This document shows positions 48,262 to 57,196 of a stretch of 64,000 nt of DNA, piece by piece. The translations under genes were made by a program, and so were the position numbers. How positions within the stretch are numbered: position 1 is the first letter of the stretch; each line of letters opens with the position of its first letter. The notes below the pieces were generated by a model. That model made no database searches, had not been told where the DNA came from, and saw nothing but the letters and a program-made list of their open reading frames with translations. Source of the stretch: Pyrocephalus nanus (lineage: Eukaryota > Chordata > Aves > Passeriformes > Tyrannidae); assembly GCA_038380795.1 (NCBI GenBank), contig CM076260.1:3903533-3967532 (forward strand). Reading direction: 5' to 3'.

Positions 48262-48395
48262 CAGGGCAGTGAATGGATACACAGGAGATAGAGCAGACTT
48301 TGAGTCCTAGTACTGCCAGGAGCATGCCTGTGCAGAGGTAAGCCCCTTTCCCGCTCTGAGTCTCTCTTTTCCCAACTGTAAATCTTCTTTATAAT
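48262..48395 (-). repeat. MIR-like amniote SINE remnant, antisense
   Basis: 'gatagagcagactttgagtc', 'ctagtactgcc', 'aagcccctttcccgctctga', 'gtctctcttttcccaactgt' and 'aaat' follow the complement of a MIR-type SINE ('gggttctattcccagctctg', 'cacttcccctctctgtgcct', 'cagtttccccatctgtaaaa'). Confidence 0.6.
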
Positions 48396-48445
48396 ATATA
48401 TATTATTTTTTTTCAGCATAAGCTTGCAATAGAGTAGATATGGCT

Positions 48446-48500
48446 GGTGTTATATTCACATATAACACCTAGTATGGTAAATATATGTGAATATGACACC
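48446..48500. repeat. 19-base inverted repeat with 17-base loop
   Basis: The left arm 'ggtgttatattcacatata' (48446-48464) and right arm 'tatatgtgaatatgacacc' (48482-48500) pair with one G-T type mismatch. The left arm can also pair with 'ataacacc' at 48462-48469, giving a second, exclusive hairpin. Confidence 0.85.
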
Positions 48501-48568
48501 TGGACTTGTGTGTATTGAAATGCAGAATCATGACAAGAGGGAGTTTCCAACTATATGTACATTTATGT

Positions 48569-48664
48569 TCATTTTTTTCCTTTTCTTTTCCTGTTTTTCC
48601 TTTATTTTTCTTATTTACTTTCCTTACCTGTTTTTCCCCTTTCTTCTTCTTTTTTTCTTTTAAA
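48569..48664 (+). other. Very long polypyrimidine tract before exon G
   Basis: Nearly all T and C for about 95 bases, ending 'ctttttttcttttaaag'. No AG occurs from 48544 to the acceptor AG at 48664-48665, an AG-free zone of about 120 bases, so the branch point could lie unusually far upstream. Confidence 0.85.
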
Positions 48665-48665
48665 G

Positions 48666-48799
48666 GTGAGGGACTGGAAGAGGGGAACAGAGTCAGTAAC
48701 AACATAGTGATTGGCCTTTCTGGAACTGATGGTTTATCCAATGTTGAGACACTGTCACCAGCAGGGATCTACATCAGGACTCCTGCCAACCACATCAAG
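48666..48799 (+). CDS. PKHD1: PKHD1 exon G: beta-helix repeat
   Basis: The acceptor is 'tttcttttaaag|GTGAG' and the donor 'CACATCAAG|gtgaga'. The exon is 134 bases, phase 1 to phase 0. It reads EGLEEGNRVSNNIVIGLSGT, DGLSNVETLSPAGIYIRTPA and NHIK. The S-x-x-E-x-L-x-P-x-G-I-Y-I-x-x-P-x-N motif is typical of this part of fibrocystin. Joined to exon F the protein reads GHGLVLGEGLEEGNRVSNN. In human PKHD1, as I remember it, about 20 more residues lie at this point, while PKHD1L1 and CEMIP have a short form like this one. The acceptor follows a pyrimidine tract of about 95 bases. Confidence 0.93.
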
Positions 48800-50919
48800 G
48801 TGAGAAGTTCAGGTACAAGGCAGAACAATTCCTCTCTAATCAAAAATATCAGAAAGATGCAGAGCTTCATTTACCTGGGAGATCATATACAAAATATTTC
48901 CTTCTTGGCTGAGCTGTCAGAACCTGTGCTTCTGGTATATTGAAACAAGTGCATATTACAAAATAAATCATGTTCTTGGGCAAATTTATTGCTAAAACTT
49001 TTGCTGCATTTGCATGGAATAAAATATTACAGTGAGATCATTCATACTGATGTAGTTTAAAAAGTTGTTTTATTTTCTAATACTCATGGATTCAGAAAAG
49101 TTGAAAAAAAGTGTACACAGCTTCTTGAGAATTATTTCCTAATTCTGTCATTATATATATATAAAAAAAGCAATTTCAATGGACTGATGACAAACACACT
49201 AAAATGCAGCAATATCAAATGTATCTCCATCTGGATTTAAAATTACACTGTACATATATTTGCATTTGAGGGTGAGAAGAATGTGTTCCCTGTACTATGA
49301 AAATGACATTGGTTTTAAAAGAAATGAACCTTCTCTATTCAAAATAGTAATAAAACACTGAACTTTTAAAGAGCTTACTGAGTAACAACCCTCACATCAA
49401 AAAGCTGAGCTCAGAAAAATCTTTCTATTCACTAATTCTCTGATGCTTTCTCTTAGTTCTTACTTTTTTTTGTCTTGCATTTCAGAATAAAGAGTCACTT
49501 TTAAGTCTTCCATGGAAGAAAAAAAATTGATTTTCATCAACTTCAAACCGCTTTTCCTTCCCAACTATTTTAATCCTGGAATTTCATTGAAACTGACCTT
49601 TCTTACCACACTTTCAGTAGTGACAAATGCATATTTTAATTAAAAAAACCTATCCTAACCTGTTCCATTGTTAACCCACAGTAACCAAACCAGTTACTAA
49701 CTGTATGTGAAGACCTCATCCCCCCCTGGGCTTCTGCTCCACGGGGAAAGAGTTGCACCTAAATCTGAAGGTGAAAAAGAGACCAGCACACTTCCTAGGT
49801 TATTATAAGGACAGTAGTAGTTATGAAGCAGGAGAGGACTTTTCTGCAATTCCCTCAAGGGCATATTTATCCTTTTTAAGACCATCAGATGTGGCTAAAA
49901 AATACAACAACTAGACAGGATCCTATGAATTTCGCCTTCACTAAACACAGCTTTGTACTGTTGTGCACTGACTTACCCTGGAGCGCTGACTCCATTGCCA
50001 GTGGCTCAGCTTTTGAAAAGGTTTGCTGCAATTACCTCTGTGGGGACGTGTGAACTGATGTGGTGGGTTTTCAGCACATTTATTTAGCCCTCCCAGTTCT
50101 CATGTCTTCACAGAGATGCCCAAAGCTGCGTCTGGGGAGTTGTACCCAAATATCAGGGGGTTCAGTCTGCTCCCCAGAGCTGTGGTGCTCAAGGTGGAGC
50201 AGCAGGTGGCCCTGGAAGGGTTGCTGATAACCCTCATGGTGGGCAGTCTCTTGGAGTGGGATATTCGAGGTGTTGCAGCAGCAAAAGGAAAATATGAAGT
50301 TACCCAGGTTAAAATTGTTATTAGCTGCACTTACTTTGTGACAGAAGCAAGGAGTGCTCAGGACGACATGGAAGTACACGGATATTAAGAGAAAAAGTCA
50401 CACTTCTGCCAGGCAAAACAACTGTGGACTTTTGCTTAGTACAGTAATAATCATTAAATTCAAGTGATGGGGGTCCATCATCAGCATCCTGATATCACAG
50501 AGTTTCAGTACCTTTTATCTGATCAAATGACTCAAGAACTGGATAGTATTTTTTTGTATTTACAATCTTAATTTAATGAGGAGATTTGAAGAATTTCATG
50601 GGAAAGACTGATTTTCTTGCTGCTTGATTTCCAGGCCAGGACATGAAAAATTTCCCCCTTTAGATTTTAATTTTAGGTGTTTGGAATTTTTTTTATTATT
50701 TTATTATTTTTGTTTTGTTTTGTTTGTTTACTTTATTTTCAGATTTCCCTCTTTCAATTACTGGTTTTAAACTTAGGGGCTGCAATCTTTAAGGCAAAGA
50801 CTGCAGCTAAGATAACCAGGGAGCTCTAGGCCTACAGTATTACATCTTCTGTGCATGATGGGTTAAGCTTTTCCACAGTGAGACCTGCAATGATATTTTT
50901 ATAACTACTCAATTTACTT

Positions 50920-51115
50920 GGGAGCCTAAATTTGCATCGGTGGCTGAAGAGCTTAAATTTCCTTGAAAATCAGTGGTGTCCTAAACGGTGTGGAAATTGG
51001 GACAGAGCAGTCACTCAAACCTGAGCCTACAAAGACATTTGGAGACCCAAATCCCTCTGGTTTCCATTTGACTTAAGCTCTTAAGTGCATTGGTGAATCA
51101 GGCTGTTAGATAAAA
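50920..51115. repeat. Possible ancient amniote interspersed repeat
   Basis: 'cttgggagcctaaatttgca', 'ccttgaaaatcagtgg', 'gagacccaaatccctctggt', 'cttaagctcttaagtgcatt' and 'ggtgaatcaggc' recall an old reptile and bird repeat built from 'aggagcctaaatcccattga' and 'gacttaggctcctaagtgcc' blocks. It is heavily diverged. Confidence 0.4.
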
Positions 51116-52165
51116 TTTTATACTTGGACAGTATGAGTGCAAAATGATTATTACAACCTTAGTATAATTTTTTTTTTTTAATGCAGTGTGTGAGCCCAGG
51201 TTATCACTTTTTAGTGCCATTGACAATTTCATTAACATATTGTTTCTTTTCTTTTAAATGCTGTCAGCACAAGGAACTGAAGATGCCCCTCTGGGATATT
51301 GCCTCTTTTGTCACAGAAACTTCTGTCCTATGTCCCTAGTTTTGCTTCTGTGTGCAGGAAAAGCAATTTAAAAAATAGATTTATATTTTTTTTCTCTTGG
51401 CTCTCTTGGGCCCAGTGAGTCTTGGACTTTTTGTAGTAAATTCCAATAAATGTTTTCAATACCCTGAAATCCTAGAGCCAGCACGGAGAGCTCATGCATA
51501 ACAAGGTACAGACTAGGCTTGAGAAATTCAACAAGATCCTCCCTTTCTTTTCTTGCCATGGTGTGAAGGACTTGGAAACAGCTCCAGTGAATGAACAGGG
51601 TGGAGCTCAGCCCGTGTCTCCGTGTCAGGGGAGTGACTGATGGTCACTGTTGGTAAAAGTGACTGATTTCACTGCTGGTAAATGCATTTGTTCCCCAGTG
51701 TCACCCCACCCAGCCATTCTCCACAGTACCATTGTTTTTCACCCTTTCATCCCTACTGAGACCTTTTCCAAAGCGTTTCCTGCAAGGTGGGTGCACACTG
51801 GGCCCCCTGCCAGGTTCTGAAACTGGGGTCGCAGTGCTGGGCCCCGCTGTCCAGAGCTTCAACGTAATCCCTAAAGTCAACATTTTGAGTCCCAGCTTCC
51901 TAAAAGAAATTCATGAAATATTTACACCCAACCGAGTTGTGAGGTTAAGAGACACTTAAAACGTCAGCCACTCGATTTTACTGACTTGCAGTGCACAGCT
52001 CCAGGTGTTTGCCATGCTCGGGGAGGTAATTTCTCTCCGGAATTTTGGCTGCACGGACATTCGTAATATACTGACTTCCACAAAGAATTGATTTCCACAC
52101 AAAATTCCCTGCTTGCCTAAAACCCCTGCCCTCCAGCCACTGGCTGGCTGAATAAATATGCAGAG

Positions 52166-52198
52166 TTTTTTTTTTTTTTTTTTCTTTCTTTTTTTTTG
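52166..52198. repeat. T-rich tract
   Basis: T runs broken only by two C, about 33 bases. Confidence 0.9.
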
Positions 52199-53683
52199 CT
52201 CCTTATGAATCATCTGTAGAACGCACGATTGGAGTCGCAAGTAAAAGATCCTGGGGATGATGTGACCGGACTGCAGAAGCGTTTTGTTAAAGGAAAAGGG
52301 TCTGTGGCTGCACTTTCAGAAGGAGCAGCAGTTGTACATGGGGATAGGCAAAGCAGAGCTTTGGGTCTCAGTACTTTTTAGCTCCTTGACAGATGTCAGG
52401 GATCAGGACTGCAGGGAGCACACTTGGATGGCTCAGAAGAAAGTAATTGGTATATAGAGGGTTTCACCTCAAGGTCACCAGGCACAGCTTTGATTTGGCC
52501 CATCAGGGACTAAAAAGTCATTAGTGTTTTAACAGTGTCCAGTGACCTATGAATGGTAGTGGTGGGTGTCAGTCCTGATCTTAGAGAACAAGCTCCTCTT
52601 ACAGCTGCAAGAAAGGTCATCTTAGTGAGCTAGACACCTCCAGAGAGCAATTAATCTTGTCTAAGGATAGGAGAGTTGCCTTCTGGACATGCCTGTGCCT
52701 TATTTTTTTCCAAGAAAGGGAGCCTAAGTTTACCAGGGTGGACTTCAGCATCAAATTTTTACACATCCAAGGCAGGTGAGGGGGATTCTGCACAGGTGCA
52801 CACACGAAAACATTGCTGTATGGACACCATCCAAAACCAGCTGGATTTGGCTGGTCTCCAAATTAAGCAAGAGAGAGCAGATTTTCTTGCCCTAGAGTAG
52901 AAAAGCTCAGAACCCATTGAATATAACCCACATAACCCAATTGCTACACAGTCTGTAAGTACCACATTCCTATTTTAAGGCCAGTTGGACCTTATGTTCA
53001 CTCACTTTTACCCCTTGCAATCATACAAAAATGTAACTCTTTAATTTCTTAATTAAGAGATATTAAATAACAACAACTTACAGTACATCTCCCCCTGGTT
53101 ATTCACTTACCCTGTTAAAAATAATTCAAACCACATAATTTACCATAAATGTAAGTTTAATTGTTCAGCCACTGACATATCCTAATATTCTCTACCTTCT
53201 CTTGACTTTTAGTAGCATCCCTTTTTCATTGCAAATATTTCTTTATCCTCTGTTTGCTTTGTGAGAAAGAAGAAAGACACAGATTAAGAAGGAAATCAAT
53301 AAACTGAATAGTTTGTGATTTACCTTTCCTTCATGCCATTTTTATCTAATGCAGAAAGGAATTTTTAGGTGTAAGTTTTCCCCCCCATTTTTTTCTTACC
53401 TACTTCTTCCAGAATTGTGGCAACACCTTTTTTTCTGTCATTTGTCTCTATTGCTTGGCCAGTCCTTGCTGTCTGGCTTAAAGCAGCTTTTTTAAGACTC
53501 CCCTAAGGTCAGAGTGAAAACAGGACAAGGCTAGGGACACAGGTGGTATCTTTTACCAGCCACATTTACCAGAATTTGAATGGACTTCAGCTGGGATTTT
53601 AATTTGACGTTTTTTTTAGGCTGACTTTTATTTCCAGAAATCCCTGATAATATATTTTCACAGTTACATATTCTTCTCTACAG

Positions 53684-53796
53684 GGTAACACAGTGTGTGG
53701 TGCTGGGTATGGCTATTTCATTCATCTGTCCCCTGAGGGACCATCCAAAGTGCCTCTCCTGTCCTTCAGTGAGAACACAGCTCACTCCTGCACGAG
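53684..53796 (+). CDS. PKHD1: PKHD1 exon H: beta-helix repeat
   Basis: The acceptor is 'tattcttctctacag|GGTAA' and the donor 'TGCACGAG|gtactt'. The exon is 113 bases, phase 0 to phase 2. It reads [20 protein letters not shown], then [18 protein letters not shown]. The G-x-x-V-x-G-x-G-Y-G-Y-F motif followed by F-x-x-N-x-A-H-S marks the central beta-helix turns of fibrocystin, and the two cysteines match those in mammalian PKHD1 from memory. It is too short and lacks a start codon, so it can only be found through splice sites and homology. Confidence 0.95.
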
Positions 53797-54033
53797 GTAC
53801 TTGGGGATTTTTGGTTAAAGAGCTTTTCCTTCAGTGGTGGTTGTGACAACTAAACTGCAGTGGAGGGCAGAAAATGCCTTGCCCCTCTTTTCAGAACTTT
53901 CCCCCTCCCCCAGTTTTGCCCCCTTTCAAGTCCTTCTCCCTTGTCAGCAGAGTTATCTGCAGCAGGGCAGAATTGGTGTTTGTCAGGGATGTGTGTGGGG
54001 CTGTTTTTCTGGTTTTCTTTTAGGGTAAATACA

Positions 54034-54190
54034 GTCATAGAATCATAGAATGGTTTGGGTTGGAAGGAACCTTAAAGAGCATCTCGTTCCAAACCCCTGC
54101 TGTGGGCAGAGACACCTTCCACTAGATCAGATTGCTCCATGCCCTGTCCAACCTGGCCTTGGACACTTTCAGGGATGGAGCAGCCACTTC
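54034..54190 (-). mobile_element. CR1 LINE 3' end fragment, antisense
   Basis: 'catagaatcatagaatggtt', 'ctgtgggcagagacaccttc' and 'acctggccttggacactttc', truncated near 'ggagcagccac'. Confidence 0.94.
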
Positions 54191-54264
54191 TTTTGTTTAT
54201 TTCCTGGTCCTTTCTTCATCATTCACAAGCCCTATTTGTTATCTTGCAGGAATTCCCTTTGCTG

Positions 54265-54368
54265 TTAACAAGCTCTTCCACTTTACTCCCTTGTTTAACT
54301 GGTCCCAGTGTAGTCTTTAACAAGCTCCTCCACTTTACTCCCTTGTTTAACTGATCCCAGTGTAGTCT
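54265..54368. repeat. 52-base tandem duplication
   Basis: Two adjacent copies (54265-54316 and 54317-54368) starting 'ttaacaagctc' and ending 'cccagtgtagtct' differ at only two positions, so the duplication looks recent. Confidence 0.95.
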
Positions 54369-54521
54369 AAGGTGCCACATTTAACACAATTTCTCATCAA
54401 TAGCAAAGCACTGAAGCATCAGAGGTCGTGTTGAATTGAAAGCTCACTTTCTATGTCTACCAGGAATTATCAGAAGAGCGTGACTGCAGGAGATCAGATA
54501 TACAATTTCTTTCTTACACAC

Positions 54522-54757
54522 TTAGATTAGATACCAGGAAGAATTTCTTCCCTGTGAGGGTGGTGAGGCCCTGGCACAGGTTGCCCAGAGAAGCTGTGGC
54601 TGCCCCATCCCTGGAAGCGTCCAAGGCCAGGTTGGATGGGGCTTGGAGCAACCTGGGATAGTGGAAGGTGTCCCTGCCCATGGCATGGGGTTGGAACCAG
54701 GTGCTCTTAAAGATCCCTTCCAACCCAAACCACTTTGTGATTCCATGATTCTATGGC
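54522..54757 (+). mobile_element. CR1 LINE 3' end fragment, sense
   Basis: 'aagaatttcttccctgtgag', 'ggcacaggttgcccagagaa', 'ccatggcatggggttggaac' and tail 'gtgattccatgattctatgg'. It pairs as an inverted repeat with 54034-54190. Confidence 0.95.
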
Positions 54758-54794
54758 ATTTCATGTAAAATTGTTCCTGTAATATCCAGGAATG

Positions 54795-54820
54795 GCTATT
54801 CACAAGAGCTATTCACAAGA
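54795..54820. repeat. 13-base tandem duplication
   Basis: 'gctattcacaaga' occurs twice in direct succession, perfectly. Confidence 0.93.
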
Positions 54821-55369
54821 GCTTTTGCCTGTGCTTCCCCAAAACAGAAACTATACTGAAAAATAGTATACTGAAAATCAGCGGATGGAGTGACCTGAAT
54901 TTTGAGGAAATCTGGATATTAGTCTGGATTTAAAATCTCTGAGGAGGTCAAACCAAGGGCAGGGTTCAGGAACATGTACATTTGGGCTGTACTTCAAGTT
55001 GACTGAATCCAAGACAAAGAAAAGCCTTATCTGTCTAAATTCATGTCAGGCTTATCTGAAGGTGATGCTGAAAACTCATGAGCGTGATGGGGATGTCACC
55101 TTTCAGTGACACTGCACACTTGTTAGCCCTGCTGTGGCTCATTCTTAAAATGCATAAAAAGAAATTTTAAATATACTCACTGGCATGATTAGATGCCTAA
55201 AATAAGTAGTGTTATCTACCAGTCTCTGATTTGGGATTAAATGATAAAGTCTCATGACCGAACTGTTACAGACTTTAGATTTTAGATATCGAAAAGATGA
55301 ATAGAAAAATCTGCCCACCAATACATGCACTGTAAAGAATCAGTCTCCATTGCTTTCTTTCCTAAACAG

Positions 55370-55469
55370 GTATGGATTGCTGGTGTACCCAGAATATCTG
55401 CCAGACAGCTCAAACAGATCTGTTCAGTTCAACAACTTCACAGCTTGGAGCTGCCGAGGGGGAGCACAG
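55370..55469 (+). CDS. PKHD1: PKHD1 exon I: beta-helix repeat
   Basis: The acceptor is 'tttctttcctaaacag|GTAT' and the donor 'GGAGCACAG|gtatgt'. The exon is 100 bases, phase 2 to phase 0. It reads YGLLVYPEYLPDSSNRSVQF, then NNFTAWSCRGGAQ. YGL-x-V-YP and the closing GGAQ are shared with mammalian PKHD1. NRS and NFT are possible N-glycosylation sites. Open frames that run on beyond the donor are chance extensions. Confidence 0.94.
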
Positions 55470-55743
55470 GTATGTTTGTCCTGACACCCTCTGTGATGCT
55501 CAGGATCTTTCCAGGTATCTCACCTCTACACTGACTTCGTCTTTGAGACTACAAATAAGTCACAGTCACAGTAAAGCTCTTGCAACTGTATGTTCAGGTT
55601 TCTCATCTGGAGGCTCCTACTTTAATGAAAAAGCCAGAAGCATGATTTGTGTGAATTCTTTTTACAGCTTCAGTGCAGAACCAGTGCTCCTTTCACCGGC
55701 AGCTGGTGTTCTCTGGAACCATCTAACATCTGACTGCCATTAT

Positions 55744-55850
55744 AATCATGGAACCACAGAGTGGTTTGGGTTGGAAGGGGCCTTACAGGCCATTTAATTC
55801 CAACCTCCCTGCCTTGGGCAGGGACACCTTTCATTAGATCATGTTGCCAA
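55744..55850 (-). mobile_element. CR1 LINE 3' tip, antisense
   Basis: 'aatcatggaaccacagagtg', 'gtttgggttggaaggggcct' and 'cttgggcagggacacctttc'. Confidence 0.93.
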
Positions 55851-56453
55851 AAACACAAATCCTGAGTGGATCTGAGCTATTCTTGAAGATTGCAGTTGGT
55901 AAAAGATCCTGAGGGATCTTACCTCCATAGGGCTGATGGTTTCCAGGGGACTTTTTTTCATTCTCAGTACAAATTTGCACTTTTCATTCATTTGAATTTG
56001 TCTAAATTCATTCTAAGCTATTATATCCCATTTTTAATTAATCTGATTACAAAAAACCCACATCACCCATTATTATCTGATGCTTTCTTCCCACATGTAC
56101 AATTTAGAGCTTGTGATCCTCTTAACTGCCTGTCTGATGACCTGAACAGTTTATATGTGTTTCTCTGTAAGTCGTTTTCTAGCTTCACCCATCTCTATGA
56201 CTCTGAAGTTGTACAATCTTTCAATGTGATTATTTTTTTAATTGATGCACACTCTTCCTGGAAAAGCTTATTTATACGAAAATAAAAAAATAAATAAATA
56301 AAAGGTTGTTTTGTGGGAGTTTTTTTTTTTTTGTTTATTTTCTCTGCCCACCTTGTAATTTATTTGTATGAGACTGACTGAGAATACACAAATAACTAAG
56401 GTTGTTCTGCTTCTTTCCATGGGCTCCCTCCAGAAACAATTTTCTTTCTTTTA

Positions 56454-56600
56454 GGTGTCCCATCTCTGGAAATGTTTAAGGCCGGGTTGGATGGGGCTTG
56501 AAGCAACCTGGTCTGGTGGAAGATGTCCTTGCCCATGGCAGGGGGTTGGAACCAGAGGATCTATTATGTCCCTTCCAACACAAACCATTCTATGATTTGA
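56454..56600 (+). mobile_element. CR1 LINE 3' end fragment, next to exon J
   Basis: 'gttggatggggcttgaagca', 'ccatggcagggggttggaac' and tail 'accattctatgatttgatga'. It ends about 40 bases before the exon J acceptor. Confidence 0.94.
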
Positions 56601-56616
56601 TGATGATGATGATGAT
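56599..56616. repeat. (GAT)n microsatellite, six units
   Basis: It grew from or beside the CR1 tail and lies 24 bases before exon J, in the expected branch-point zone. Confidence 0.9.
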
Positions 56617-56639
56617 TCCTTTATTTTTCTTTTATATAG

Positions 56640-56774
56640 ATTTTCAGTAGCAGGAATCTTGAACTCCAACATTTCTGGATTTCTTCTTGCAAAGACTTTG
56701 GCATTGACATTGTGGAGAGCCTGGGAAACACCTCTGTGTCTGACAGTGTTTTAATTGGACATGCTGGGCAAAAG
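56640..56774 (+). CDS. PKHD1: PKHD1 exon J: beta-helix repeat
   Basis: The acceptor is 'atttttcttttatatag|ATT' and the donor 'GGGCAAAAG|gtgagt'. The exon is 135 bases, phase 0 to phase 0. It reads IFSSRNLELQHFWISSCKDF, then GIDIVESLGNTSVSDSVLIG and HAGQK. The S-C-x-D-F-G-I-D and N-T-S-V-x-D-S-x-L-x-G-H patterns match fibrocystin strongly, and NTS is a possible glycosylation site. Being symmetric (0-0), it could be skipped without a frameshift. Its upstream splice region is squeezed against a CR1 tail and GAT repeats. Confidence 0.95.
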
Positions 56775-56925
56775 GTGAGTAATGCAGGAATGATTTCAAT
56801 GTTGCCTTCAAATGGGAATCTGGAGAAAGAAGAGAAGGCTGGAGAACAGCCCATGGTAAATCTTGGATTTTAAATAGATTGTATGAAAAATAGGTGTTGG
56901 TGTCTTCTCCCAAGTAACAAGAGAC

Positions 56926-57196
56926 AGGACAAGAGGGAAATGGTCACAAACTGTGTCAGGGAAGGCTTAAACTGGATATTAGAGAAATTTTTTTCACTGA
57001 AAAGGTTATCAAACATTGTAAAAGGCTGCCCACGGCAGTGGTGGAGTCCCCATCCCTGGAGGGATTTAAAAGATGTGCAGATGTGGCACTTGGGGACATG
57101 GGTTAGAGGTGGCCTTGACAATGCTGGGGGAATGGTTGGACTTTAAGACCTTGGGGTTTTTTTTCCAACTTAAACAATTCAATGGTTGTATGATTT
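56926..57196 (+). mobile_element. CR1 LINE 3' end fragment
   Basis: 'gacaggacaagagggaaatg', 'ggtggagtccccatccctgg', 'gatgtggcacttggggacat' and a diverged tail 'aacaattcaatggttgtatg'. Confidence 0.92.

Larger units (their letters stand above)
45999..48665 (+). other. Intron F-G (2.7 kb)
   Basis: Contains an ancient palindromic repeat (46322), two MIR-like SINE remnants (46675, 48262), one antisense CR1 (47613), a 16-base minisatellite, an inverted repeat at 48446 and a long pyrimidine tract before exon G. I looked for a small extra exon that would lengthen the F/G junction and did not find one. Confidence 0.8.
48800..53683 (+). other. Intron G-H (4.9 kb)
   Basis: Unusual for this window in having no young CR1 copy. 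It holds an old repeat at 50920-51115 and T-rich tracts near 50690 and 52166. Nothing else was recognised. Confidence 0.8.
53797..55369 (+). other. Intron H-I (1.6 kb)
   Basis: Contains an inverted pair of CR1 fragments (54034 antisense, 54522 sense), a 52-base tandem duplication between them and a 13-base tandem duplication. Nothing else was recognised. Confidence 0.85.
55470..56639 (+). other. Intron I-J (1.2 kb)
   Basis: Contains an antisense CR1 tip (55744) and a sense CR1 (56454) that reaches almost to exon J. AT-rich sequence in between shows nothing recognisable. Confidence 0.85.
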
